Of a DNA stretch of 52,901 bases, positions 42,840 to 50,636 are shown in pieces. The DNA comes from an uncultured Flavobacteriaceae bacterium (GTDB lineage: Bacteria; Bacteroidota; Bacteroidia; Flavobacteriales; Flavobacteriaceae): positions 1-52,901 of the forward strand of contig CAJWGK010000005.1 in NCBI GenBank assembly GCA_913030895.1, written 5' to 3'. The number at the start of each line of letters is the position of its first letter. The stretch's first letter is position 1. The notes under the pieces are model-generated. The model searched no databases. It was not told where the DNA came from and was given only the letters and a program-made list of their open reading frames with translations. The position numbers were made by a program, and so were the translations under genes.

Positions 42840-44708
42840 TTACCTTCCTAGTTTAACCAAAAGGACACTAATATCACTTGGATTGATCCCGCTAATTCTT
42901 GAGGCTTGAGATAAGTTAGCAGGTTTAATGTTATTAAGTTTTTCTTTGGCCTCATGAGATAAGGAGGCTAATTCATCATAATCAAAATCATCTGGTATCT
43001 TGATGTGGTCTAGTCTATTAAGCTTCTCGGCGTTTTGCATCTCTTTTTCAATATACCCAGCATACTTAATTTGTATTTCTGCTTGCTCAAGAATGTCACT
43101 ACTGATATGGTTAACTGACAGATAGTTAGAAACTGCTTTCAAAGAAGTCATGTCATGTCGGGATATATTAGGGCGAGAAAAAATTTTGCTCAATTTATCA
43201 GACTGTTTTACAGCAGCTGAATCCCTCTTTGTAAGCAGCAAGTTAATCTCATCGACGTCAAAACTTTGGGTCTTAAAAAAATTAACGAGTTCACTAGTTT
43301 GAGCCGCCTTTTGGTCAACTGCCATCATTCGTTGCTGGGAAGCTAGACCAAGCTCGTATGCGATGGGCGTCAACCTTAGATCAGCATTATCCTGCCGTAA
43401 TAAAGTGCGGTATTCTGCCCTTGAGGTAAACATTCTATAGGGTTCTTCAGTCCCTTTTGTGATGAGGTCATCGATCAATACCCCAATATAGGCTTCATTG
43501 CGCTTCAACACAAAAGGAGGATTTTCGTTTAGTTTAAGATGGGCATTTATTCCTGCCATTAACCCTTGTGATGCTGCCTCCTCATAGCCGGTTGTTCCAT
43601 TAATTTGACCCGCAAAGAAAAGGCCGTGAACTAGTTTGGTCTCTAAACTATTTTTTAACTGTGTCGGAGGGAAGTAATCATATTCAATCGCATAACCGGG
43701 TCGGAAAAATTTAACTTTTTCAAAACCCTTAACGGATCGTAACGCATTGTATTGAATGTCCTCGGGCAATGAAGTAGAGAAACCATTTACATAAACTTCC
43801 ACTGTATCCCACCCCTCAGGTTCTACAAAAATTTGATGTCTTGATTTATCTACAAATCGGTTGATTTTGTCTTCGATAGATGGGCAATATCTAGGACCTG
43901 TACTTTGAATATTCCCATTAAACATTGGCGAGCGATCAAAACCGGAGCGTAATAAATCATGCACTTCAGGGCTGGTATGTGTAATGTGACAACTGCGTTG
44001 TTGGGACAGGGGTTGGGTGTCAGTAAAGCTAAACTTTGATGGTAGTTCGTCTCCAGGCTGTTCCTCCATGAGTGTATAATCGAGTGATCGACCATCCACT
44101 CTAGGTGGGGTTCCTGTTTTCATTCTTCCAGACTCAAAGCCCAAACTTTCTAAACTAGCGGTAAGACCGGTGGCTGCCTTTTCTCCTGCTCTGCCTCCAC
44201 CGTAATTTTTTTCGCCAATATGAATAAGCCCGTTAAGAAAGGTGCCATTGGTGAGCACTACTGTTTTGGAATATATTGGAATTCCCAATGAGGTAATAAC
44301 GCCTTTTATGGTATTGCCCTCAACAATAATGTCTTTGATCATGTCTTGGTAGAAATCGAGGTTAGGGGTCTGTTCTAACATATCGCGCCATTGTTTGGCA
44401 AAAAGCATTCTATCAGACTGAACTCTTGGGCTCCACATGGCAGGGCCTTTGGATTGATTGAGCATTTTAAACTGTATGGCGCTTCGATCGGAAACAATAC
44501 CACTATATCCCCCTAGTGCATCAATTTCTCTAACGATTTGTCCTTTTGCAATTCCTCCCATAGCGGGATTACATGACATTTGCCCTATTGTCTGTAGGTT
44601 CATTGTCACAAGCAGTGTTTTTGATCCAAGGTTTGCCGCAGCAGCTGCTGCCTCAGCTCCAGCATGTCCTCCTCCTACAACAATCACATCATATACGCCT
44701 TCAAACAT
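42840..44708 (-). CDS. mnmG: tRNA uridine-5-carboxymethylaminomethyl(34) synthesis enzyme MnmG (GidA)
   Basis: 622 residues. FAD loop Val-Gly-Gly-Gly-His-Ala-Gly-Ala-Glu-Ala near residue 11, Cys-Asn-Pro-Ala-Met-Gly-Gly-Ile-Ala-Lys-Gly, Gly-Thr-Pro-Pro-Arg-Val, Tyr-Cys-Pro-Ser-Ile-Glu-Asp-Lys near 274 and Gly-Gln-Ile-Asn-Gly-Thr-Thr-Gly-Tyr-Glu-Glu-Ala near 367 are diagnostic. With MnmE it modifies wobble uridine in several tRNAs. It is 3 bases after ybeY. Both edges carry parS sites. Confidence 0.97.
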   Translation of the reverse strand: MFEGVYDVIVVGGGHAGAEAAAAAANLGSKTLLVTMNLQTIGQMSCNPAMGGIAKGQIVREIDALGGYSGIVSDRSAIQFKMLNQSKGPAMWSPRVQSDRMLFAKQWRDMLEQTPNLDFYQDMIKDIIVEGNTIKGVITSLGIPIYSKTVVLTNGTFLNGLIHIGEKNYGGGRAGEKAATGLTASLESLGFESGRMKTGTPPRVDGRSLDYTLMEEQPGDELPSKFSFTDTQPLSQQRSCHITHTSPEVHDLLRSGFDRSPMFNGNIQSTGPRYCPSIEDKINRFVDKSRHQIFVEPEGWDTVEVYVNGFSTSLPEDIQYNALRSVKGFEKVKFFRPGYAIEYDYFPPTQLKNSLETKLVHGLFFAGQINGTTGYEEAASQGLMAGINAHLKLNENPPFVLKRNEAYIGVLIDDLITKGTEEPYRMFTSRAEYRTLLRQDNADLRLTPIAYELGLASQQRMMAVDQKAAQTSELVNFFKTQSFDVDEINLLLTKRDSAAVKQSDKLSKIFSRPNISRHDMTSLKAVSNYLSVNHISSDILEQAEIQIKYAGYIEKEMQNAEKLNRLDHIKIPDDFDYDELASLSHEAKEKLNNIKPANLSQASRISGINPSDISVLLVKLGR

Positions 44709-44711
44709 AGT

Positions 44712-45128
44712 TTATTGTTTCACGTGGAACATTGCCAAACAAGCATCTTCTTTGCGCTGCATGGTTAATTTTTCATCTTCACTTTTGTCGTTTTGCCTCA
44801 TACAGTGTAAAAGTGCATGTGAGACAAGCCTAAGTGTCTCTTTTTCAGCGCTTTGGTTGTATTTTTTAGCGTTTTCAATTAGCGCTTCACATGAGATAAA
44901 TGCCTCAGCGGTAATTTTGGTGTCAACGGTATAATCAAAAGTTAAAATATCAGTATCGGTGTCGTGGTTGAGGTGCTTTTGATTCAACTCCAATAAGGTT
45001 GTTGCATCAACAAAATTATAATCCATCTGTTGAATAGAATAACCGTATTGTTTTGCGATCTCAATTAACCACTCAGAAATATGAGTTTCATCAAGCGTCA
45101 GAAAGTTTTCGTGAAAGAACCTTATCAC
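44712..45128 (-). CDS. ybeY: Endoribonuclease YbeY (rRNA maturation factor)
   Basis: 138 residues from a GTG at 45128, chosen because Met-Ile-Arg-Phe-Phe-His-Glu-Asn aligns with the usual family start and a promoter box sits just upstream; the frame extends 12 codons further to a TTG. Conserved Asp-Thr-Asp-Ile-Leu-Thr-Phe-Asp-Tyr near 63. The metal site shows His-Ala-Leu-Leu-His but not the third His of the usual His-x3-His-x5-His; the loop reads Arg-Gln-Asn-Asp-Lys. YbeY trims 16S rRNA 3' ends. Relatives in Bacteroidota also vary at that third ligand, from memory. Confidence 0.87.
   Translation of the reverse strand: MIRFFHENFLTLDETHISEWLIEIAKQYGYSIQQMDYNFVDATTLLELNQKHLNHDTDTDILTFDYTVDTKITAEAFISCEALIENAKKYNQSAEKETLRLVSHALLHCMRQNDKSEDEKLTMQRKEDACLAMFHVKQ
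44716..44731. promoter_or_regulatory. parS ParB-binding site (site 2), inside the end of ybeY
   Basis: On the minus strand this reads TGTTCCACGTGAAACA, an exact match to the bacterial parS consensus. It encodes the last residues of YbeY (Met-Phe-His-Val-Lys-Gln and stop), so the protein end and the site share bases. Confidence 0.85.
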
Positions 45129-45139
45129 CTTTTTTTTTA

Positions 45140-45147
45140 CAAATATA
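45140..45147 (-). promoter_or_regulatory. -7 box for ybeY-mnmG
   Basis: TATATTTG on the minus strand, full match, 11 bases before the GTG at 45128. It lies inside the upstream TTG-started reading frame, which argues against that longer start. Confidence 0.45.
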
Positions 45148-45192
45148 AAACAAAGAGGAAACAAATAATTTCTTAAAGGTGGCGCATGGTAT

Positions 45193-45200
45193 TATCTTTG
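45193..45200 (+). promoter_or_regulatory. -7 box for gltX
   Basis: TATCTTTG, full match, 14 bases before the gltX ATG. With the ybeY box on the other strand it makes a divergent promoter pair within 60 bases. Confidence 0.5.
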
Positions 45201-45214
45201 AAAAAAATTAGAAC

Positions 45215-46702
45215 ATGAGCGTACGCGTCAGATTTGCACCAAGTCCCACAGGTGCTCTTCATATTGGAGGGGTAAGAACCGCTCTTTTCAACTATCTATA
45301 TGCAAAAAAACAAAAAGGAAGTTTCATTCTAAGGATTGAGGACACGGATCAAAGAAGGATGGTCGAGGGCGCAGAAGATTATATCATAGCGGCTCTTAAA
45401 TGGATGAATATCGAACCAGACGAAGGCCCAAATAGTGCGGGTAGTTTTGGCCCATACAGGCAGAGTGAAAGAAAGGAGATATATGAGAAAGAAGTTTTAA
45501 AGCTTATTAGTGCTGGAAGGGCATATTATGCTTTCGATTTGCCAAACACCTTGGAGGAAACGAGAAAAGCATACGAGAAAAAAGGGGAGAGCTTTAAATA
45601 CGGAATGTTTAACAGAAACACCATGTTGAATTCTCTTACGCTCAGTGAAGAAGAAACAGCAGAAAAAATAAAGACTGGAAATTATGTAATTAGACTTAAG
45701 GTGGAAAAGGGAATGGCCATTAATGTAGAAGACCAGGTTAGGGGCAACATTCTTGTTCAGAGTGATGAATTAGATGATAAGATCCTAATGAAAGGAGGTG
45801 GTATGCCTACTTATCATTTTGCCAATGTTGTAGATGACTATTACATGAAAATTTCACATGTTATACGCGGTGAAGAGTGGTTGCCCTCCTTACCATTGCA
45901 CAAATTAATTTATGATGCATTTAATTGGCCGCTTCCAAAATTTATGCATTTGCCATTGATATTGAAGCCTCAAGGTAAAGGAAAGCTTTCAAAACGTGAT
46001 GGTGCTCAATTAGGATTTCCTGTTTACCCCTTAGCGTGGGAAAAAAACAAAGGATTCAAAGAGAGAGGTTTTCTGCCAGAGGCGCTATTAAATTATTTAT
46101 CTCTTTTAGGGTGGAATCCTGGAACAGAAAAAGAGATTTTTACAATTGAAGCGTTAATCGATTCATTTGACGTTGCCAAAATTCAAAAAGGGGGCGCAAG
46201 ATTCGATTTTGAGAAAGCGCGATGGATAAACCATAAATTTTTAAGTTTTACTGAGGGTAAAAACATTTTAAAGCGTTTTCCTGAGTTTTTTGAGTCAGGA
46301 ATGACTAAGTGGTCGGAAAAAACGAAATTAGCAGTCTATGAGCTTCTAAAAGATCGATTATTTTTGCTTGAAGATTTTGAAAAACAGGTTGACGTTTTTT
46401 TAAACGATCCAAAAGAGTACGATCAAAAAGTTATCAGAAAAATAGAAAAGCATGAGCCAGAGAAGGTCCTTAGTTTTTTTGTCAAATTATTAGAAAACGA
46501 CGTTCCAACAGAATTTTGGAAAGAGAGGGTGCAAACATGGAATCAAAAGGCGGAAACTCCTTTTGGGGTTATCATGCAAAGTTTGAGGCTTGCCATAGTA
46601 GGGGATTTGAGTGGCCCAGACATTCTTAAGGTTTGTAACCTGATTGAAAAAGAGGTATCTTTAAAAAGACTGAATAATCTTATAACCTATTTAAATAATT
46701 GA
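45215..46702 (+). CDS. gltX: Glutamate--tRNA ligase
   Basis: 495 residues. Class I signatures: Pro-Ser-Pro-Thr-Gly-Ala-Leu-His-Ile-Gly-Gly near residue 9 and Lys-Leu-Ser-Lys-Arg near 258. Arg-Ile-Glu-Asp-Thr-Asp and Gly-Glu-Glu-Trp-Leu-Pro-Ser follow the GluRS pattern. As glnS is also here, this enzyme probably charges only tRNA-Glu. The SPFH gene starts 3 bases after its stop. Confidence 0.97.
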   Translation: MSVRVRFAPSPTGALHIGGVRTALFNYLYAKKQKGSFILRIEDTDQRRMVEGAEDYIIAALKWMNIEPDEGPNSAGSFGPYRQSERKEIYEKEVLKLISAGRAYYAFDLPNTLEETRKAYEKKGESFKYGMFNRNTMLNSLTLSEEETAEKIKTGNYVIRLKVEKGMAINVEDQVRGNILVQSDELDDKILMKGGGMPTYHFANVVDDYYMKISHVIRGEEWLPSLPLHKLIYDAFNWPLPKFMHLPLILKPQGKGKLSKRDGAQLGFPVYPLAWEKNKGFKERGFLPEALLNYLSLLGWNPGTEKEIFTIEALIDSFDVAKIQKGGARFDFEKARWINHKFLSFTEGKNILKRFPEFFESGMTKWSEKTKLAVYELLKDRLFLLEDFEKQVDVFLNDPKEYDQKVIRKIEKHEPEKVLSFFVKLLENDVPTEFWKERVQTWNQKAETPFGVIMQSLRLAIVGDLSGPDILKVCNLIEKEVSLKRLNNLITYLNN

Positions 46703-46705
46703 CTT

Positions 46706-47647
46706 ATGGAAATATCTACTTACATTTTTATTTTTATTACAGTGCTGATCGTCATCTCTGGAATATTTGTTGTGAAACAGCAAACATCTGCAGTGGTGGA
46801 GCGATTCGGAAAATTTATTGCAACTCGCAAGCCAGGACTTCATATCAAAATTCCACTTATCGACAAAATAGCGGGAAGGGTAAGCCTTCGGATTTTACAG
46901 TTGGACGTAATCGTTGAAACTAAAACCAAGGATGATGTTTTTGTGAAATTAAAAGTATCTGTTCAGTACAAGATCCTTGCGGACAAAGTTTATGATGCCT
47001 TTTATAAATTAGATTTCCCCCAGGACCAGATTACTTCCTATGTTTTTGATGTGGTTAGAGCGGTTGTTCCAAAGATGCGTTTGGACGATGTATTTGAGAA
47101 AAAGGACGAGATCGCTAATGCGGTTAAAAGCGAACTTAATGATGCCATGATCAACTACGGTTATGATATCATAAAGGCATTGGTAACTGATATTGATCCA
47201 GATGGAGAAGTAAAAACAGCAATGAACAGGATTAATGCTGCAGAAAGAGAAAAAATTGCTGCGCAATACGAAGGAGATGCGGCTAGAATTTTGATCGTTG
47301 AGAAAGCAAAAGCAGAAGCGGAGAGCAAGCGACTACAGGGTCAGGGAATTGCTGATCAACGAAGGGAAATTGCCAGGGGTCTTGAGGAGTCAGTGGACGT
47401 GCTCAATAATGTAGGGATTAACTCACAAGAGGCTTCTGCCTTAATTGTAGTTACCCAACACTATGACACGCTTCAATCAATCGGAGAAGAAACCAACAGC
47501 AACTTGATTCTTTTACCCAATTCTCCTCAAGCTGGAAGTGACATGCTGAACAATATGGTAGCTTCATTCACCGCGAGTAATCAAATTGGAGAAGCGATGA
47601 AAAAAGAAAATCAAAAGAAAATAGACAAAGAAGGCGGCAAAAGCTAA
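46706..47647 (+). CDS. SPFH / Band 7 (stomatin-prohibitin) membrane protein
   Basis: 313 residues. One N-terminal membrane helix (about 5-24), then a Band 7 domain with Val-Val-Glu-Arg-Phe-Gly-Lys-Phe near 31, Lys-Pro-Gly-Leu-His-Ile-Lys-Ile-Pro-Leu-Ile-Asp near 42 and Val-Lys-Leu-Lys-Val-Ser-Val-Gln-Tyr near 77. The long helical part has Ala-Ala-Glu-Arg-Glu-Lys and Lys-Ala-Glu-Ala-Glu-Ser repeats. Resembles stomatin-like microdomain scaffolds such as QmcA. Function here unknown; co-transcribed with gltX. Its TAA directly abuts the glnS stop. Confidence 0.92.
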   Translation: MEISTYIFIFITVLIVISGIFVVKQQTSAVVERFGKFIATRKPGLHIKIPLIDKIAGRVSLRILQLDVIVETKTKDDVFVKLKVSVQYKILADKVYDAFYKLDFPQDQITSYVFDVVRAVVPKMRLDDVFEKKDEIANAVKSELNDAMINYGYDIIKALVTDIDPDGEVKTAMNRINAAEREKIAAQYEGDAARILIVEKAKAEAESKRLQGQGIADQRREIARGLEESVDVLNNVGINSQEASALIVVTQHYDTLQSIGEETNSNLILLPNSPQAGSDMLNNMVASFTASNQIGEAMKKENQKKIDKEGGKS

Positions 47648-49315
47648 TTAGCCATTCTTCCAAGTGTCTCTAAGGCCAACGGTTTTGTTAAAAATAAGTT
47701 GGTCTTTGTCTTTTTTTCTATCGAGAATAAAATATCCCATTCGCTGAAATTGATATCTGGCTCCTGGCTGAGCATCAAGAACGGATGGCTCGATAAAACC
47801 ATTGCTCACTTCTAAAGAATTTGGATTAATGTGCTCGCTTGGGTCTTGATCTTTGATTTTGTCAGGTTCAGCAACGGTAAACAAGCGGTCGTACAAATTT
47901 ACTTGTATTGGAAGCGCGTGTGCTTGAGTCACCCAGTGAAGCGTTCCTTTAACCTTCCTTTGACTCTCCTCGGTACCTGATCCGCTTTTACTTAAAGGAT
48001 CGTAACTGCATATAATCTCTTTTATGTCGCCATTTGTGTCTTTAATAACTTCTTCACCCTTTATGATATAAGCATTTTTAAGCCTTACTTCTTTCCCAAT
48101 GGTGAGTCTAAAAAACTTGCGATTGGCTTCTTCTCGAAAATCTTCTTGTTCGATATAGAGTTCACCAGAAAAGGGGATTTCTCGATGTCCAGCATGATCG
48201 TCTTCAGGATTATTTTCAGCCAGTACGGTTTCGGTTTTGCCCTTCGGATAATTTTTTATTGTTAATTTGACGGGCTTAATGACCGCCATAACACGAGGAG
48301 CAACTTTATTAAGGTGCTCTCTAACACAAAATTCCAGTAGGGAAGCGTCAATTAAGTTTTCCCTTTTGGCAACTCCGGCTGTATTCACAAAATTTTGAAG
48401 AGACTCAGGAGTATATCCTCTTTTTCTCAAGCCACTGATGGTTGGCATCCTTGGATCATCCCATCCGTCAACATGACCTTCGTCAATTAGGTTTTTAAGT
48501 TTTCTTTTGCTGGTAACGGTGTAGGAGAGGTTAAGTCTTGCAAATTCTCTTTGTTTAGGTCTAATAGTTTTTAGTGGAGATAATGCGTCTAAAAACCAAT
48601 CATAAAGATCGCGGTGAGGTTTAAATTCCAAAGAACAAAGTGAATGTGAAATGTTCTCAATGTAGTCAGACTCTCCGTGGGTCCAATCATACATTGGATA
48701 AATGCACCATTCATTACCAGTGCGGTGATGAGATTGGTATAATATTCTATACATTACTGGGTCTCTCAAAAGCATGTTGGACGCTGCCATATCAATTTTA
48801 GCCCGCAAAACGTGGGCGCCCGCTTCAAATTTACCCGCTTTCATTTCTTGAAATAAGCTTCTGTTTTCTTCGATGCTTCTATTTCTAAAAGGGCTGTTCT
48901 CACCAGCAACGGTAGGCGTTCCCTTTTGTCCCGCAATTTGCTCGGAGTTTTGGGAGTCAACGTAAGCTAATCCCTTGTTAATCAGCAACAAAGCCCATTC
49001 GTAAAGCTGTTGAAAGTAATCGGAGGCATAACGCTCTTTATCCCATTTAAAGCCTAGCCATGCAATATCTTTTTTGATGGCCTCTACAAATTGTGTCTCT
49101 TCTTTTATCGGATTGGTATCATCAAACCTAAGGTTTACAGGGGCTTTATAACGATCTCCAAGGTTAAAATTGAGACAAATGGCCTTAATATGGCCAATGT
49201 GTAGATGACCGTTTGGCTCTGGGGGAAATCGGAAACGCAATGTTCCAGAAGACATACCTGACTTGATATCCTCCTCAATAATATGTTCGATAAAGTTTAG
49301 TGGTCGCTCAGACAT
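47648..49315 (-). CDS. glnS: Glutamine--tRNA ligase
   Basis: 555 residues. Pro-Pro-Glu-Pro-Asn-Gly-His-Leu-His-Ile-Gly-His near residue 32, Arg-Phe-Asp-Asp-Thr-Asn-Pro, Met-Tyr-Asp-Trp-Thr-His near 206 and the Lys-Met-Ser-Lys-Ser counterpart Val-Thr-Ser-Lys-Arg-Lys-Leu near 262 mark GlnRS. The anticodon-binding beta-barrels fill the C-terminal half. Its presence implies direct charging of tRNA-Gln. Confidence 0.97.
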   Translation of the reverse strand: MSERPLNFIEHIIEEDIKSGMSSGTLRFRFPPEPNGHLHIGHIKAICLNFNLGDRYKAPVNLRFDDTNPIKEETQFVEAIKKDIAWLGFKWDKERYASDYFQQLYEWALLLINKGLAYVDSQNSEQIAGQKGTPTVAGENSPFRNRSIEENRSLFQEMKAGKFEAGAHVLRAKIDMAASNMLLRDPVMYRILYQSHHRTGNEWCIYPMYDWTHGESDYIENISHSLCSLEFKPHRDLYDWFLDALSPLKTIRPKQREFARLNLSYTVTSKRKLKNLIDEGHVDGWDDPRMPTISGLRKRGYTPESLQNFVNTAGVAKRENLIDASLLEFCVREHLNKVAPRVMAVIKPVKLTIKNYPKGKTETVLAENNPEDDHAGHREIPFSGELYIEQEDFREEANRKFFRLTIGKEVRLKNAYIIKGEEVIKDTNGDIKEIICSYDPLSKSGSGTEESQRKVKGTLHWVTQAHALPIQVNLYDRLFTVAEPDKIKDQDPSEHINPNSLEVSNGFIEPSVLDAQPGARYQFQRMGYFILDRKKDKDQLIFNKTVGLRDTWKNG

Positions 49316-49329
49316 ACTAAAAATTTTTC

Positions 49330-49337
49330 CAAAGATA
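49330..49337 (-). promoter_or_regulatory. -7 box for glnS
   Basis: TATCTTTG on the minus strand, full match, 14 bases before the glnS ATG. Back to back with the folB promoter on the other strand. Confidence 0.5.
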
Positions 49338-49376
49338 TTAAAAGCAGAATTGTGGGAATATAATTATATGGTATTA

Positions 49377-49384
49377 TATATTTG
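49377..49384 (+). promoter_or_regulatory. -7 box for folB
   Basis: TATATTTG, full match, 14 bases before the folB GTG. A TTG lies 24 bases upstream (49350-49352), slightly beyond normal -33 spacing. Confidence 0.45.
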
Positions 49385-49398
49385 TCAAAAAAGTTTCG

Positions 49399-49755
49399 GT
49401 GGATCAAATTATTCTTGAAGATATTCGCGTTTACGCCAACCACGGTTGTATGGAAGAGGAGGAAAAAATCGGTAGTGATTATATCGTTAATCTGACGGTA
49501 AACACCAACCTCGATGTTCCTGCTGCGTCGGACAACTTGGAAGAAGCAGTGGACTATGTTGACTTGCTTAGGATTGTTGAGGAAGAAATGGCAATTAGGT
49601 CAAAACTATTAGAGCATGTTGGAGATAGAATAGTGACTAGGATTCTCAACTCTATGATGACGGTTAGTGAGGTTGTGGTAAAGGTTGCTAAACAAAATCC
49701 TCCTATAAACGGAAATATCGCTGCAGTAACCATTGTCAGAAAAGGAAGGCGATAG
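49399..49755 (+). CDS. folB: Dihydroneopterin aldolase
   Basis: 118 residues from a GTG at 49399; no ATG lies between the promoter and the conserved start Ile-Ile-Leu-Glu-Asp-Ile-Arg-Val-Tyr-Ala-Asn-His-Gly-Cys. Glu in Met-Glu-Glu-Glu-Glu-Lys-Ile-Gly near 18-25, Val-Asp-Tyr-Val-Asp-Leu near 47, Leu-Leu-Glu-His-Val-Gly near 67 and Val-Lys-Val-Ala-Lys-Gln-Asn-Pro-Pro-Ile near 95 are typical. Cleaves dihydroneopterin to hydroxymethyl-dihydropterin in folate synthesis. Confidence 0.93.
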   Translation: MDQIILEDIRVYANHGCMEEEEKIGSDYIVNLTVNTNLDVPAASDNLEEAVDYVDLLRIVEEEMAIRSKLLEHVGDRIVTRILNSMMTVSEVVVKVAKQNPPINGNIAAVTIVRKGRR

Positions 49756-49781
49756 TTTAAAAATAAAGCTCAAAATTTTAT

Positions 49782-49789
49782 TACTTTTG
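49782..49789 (+). promoter_or_regulatory. -7 box for the tRNA-Cys gene
   Basis: TACTTTTG, full match, ending 6 bases before the first base of the mature tRNA. Transcription would start at or very near the tRNA 5' end. Confidence 0.55.
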
Positions 49790-49795
49790 CAGCAT

Positions 49796-49866
49796 GGCAT
49801 CGTGGCCGAGTGGCTAGGCAGAGCTCTGCAAAAGCTTGTACAGCGGTTCGAATCCGCTCGATGCCT
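49796..49866 (+). tRNA. tRNA-Cys (anticodon GCA)
   Basis: A complete cloverleaf can be folded by hand. The acceptor stem GGCATCG pairs with CGATGCC and is followed by discriminator U. The anticodon stem GAGCT/AGCTT holds loop CTGCAAA with anticodon GCA at 49828-49830. The T arm is AGCGG-TTCGAAT-CCGCT. CCA is not encoded, so it must be added afterwards. U at the discriminator is the main identity base for CysRS. Single tRNA gene between folB and the GIN gene. Confidence 0.96.
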
Positions 49867-49867
49867 C

Positions 49868-49900
49868 AAAATTCCGTTGTGAGAACGGAATTTTTTATTT
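49868..49900 (+). terminator. Intrinsic terminator after tRNA-Cys
   Basis: AAAATTCCGTT and AACGGAATTTT form an 11-bp stem around the loop GTGAG, followed by a T-rich run from 49891. It also overlaps the last codons of the convergent GIN-domain gene. Confidence 0.85.
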
Positions 49901-50605
49901 CATTTCGAAAATTTGCCCGCCAATAATTTTCTTAGTGGTCATTTTCTTTGGGTTTCCATAAACCCTTATTATCCCACCAGCCGTAACCTTCGCCTCTATC
50001 AATTCCTTTGCGTTGACATAAGACATGCCGCCCGCTGTTACACTAACTTTAGTTTGTTCTGAAATAAGTGTCTCTGCTTCACAAGCACCACCGCTATTCA
50101 CAACTGATTGGTGATTGGTGACTTTTCCGCTTAAAAAAAGTTGACTTCCGGTACTCACAACTGACGTGATTTTTTCGCCCTCAAAAGAAAGGTTCATCGT
50201 TGACCCTTCATTAACTCTTAAAGAAATACTGGTTTGGGCATAAGTGTCGTCCGAAGTTAGATTGCTTCCTTGATAGAGTGATATTTCATCCAAAACCGAA
50301 CTGTGATGCAACTCGACATAGGTAAAAGTAGGGTTGAGTATATGTTCAAGGGAGTGTCTAATTTTTAGCGTATTGCGCTTGATTTTTGGAACAACGTCCA
50401 TTTTATCCTCCCCGCTAATAACAAGTTTATTTTCATCAGAAGGGATAAGTTTTACTTCGATTCCTGAATAAATCTTGATATTGATAAAGTCATCAATAAA
50501 AACAATTCGCTCTTGATTGTCAACTTCTTTTTCATCTGCTTCTTGGGCAACAATCGTAAAGGTGATGAGAAATAAAAGTAGAGAAAGCTTAAAGCGAATC
50601 ATCAT
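49895..50605 (-). CDS. GIN-domain (DUF2807) exported protein
   Basis: 236 residues. Signal peptide ends at Ile-Val-Ala-Gln. The rest is a beta-helix: Phe-Ile-Asn-Ile-Lys-Ile-Tyr-Ser-Gly-Ile-Glu-Val near 41-52, then short rungs such as Ser-Val-Val-Asn-Ser-Gly-Gly-Ala-Cys and Val-Ser-Val-Thr-Ala-Gly-Gly-Met. This is the GIN domain of Bacteroidota, a surface or periplasmic fold of unknown role. It follows rnr by 31 bases on the same strand. Confidence 0.87.
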   Translation of the reverse strand: MMIRFKLSLLLFLITFTIVAQEADEKEVDNQERIVFIDDFINIKIYSGIEVKLIPSDENKLVISGEDKMDVVPKIKRNTLKIRHSLEHILNPTFTYVELHHSSVLDEISLYQGSNLTSDDTYAQTSISLRVNEGSTMNLSFEGEKITSVVSTGSQLFLSGKVTNHQSVVNSGGACEAETLISEQTKVSVTAGGMSYVNAKELIEAKVTAGGIIRVYGNPKKMTTKKIIGGQIFEMK

Positions 50606-50636
50606 AAATTTTTTTATTCAACTCAAAATTAAATAA

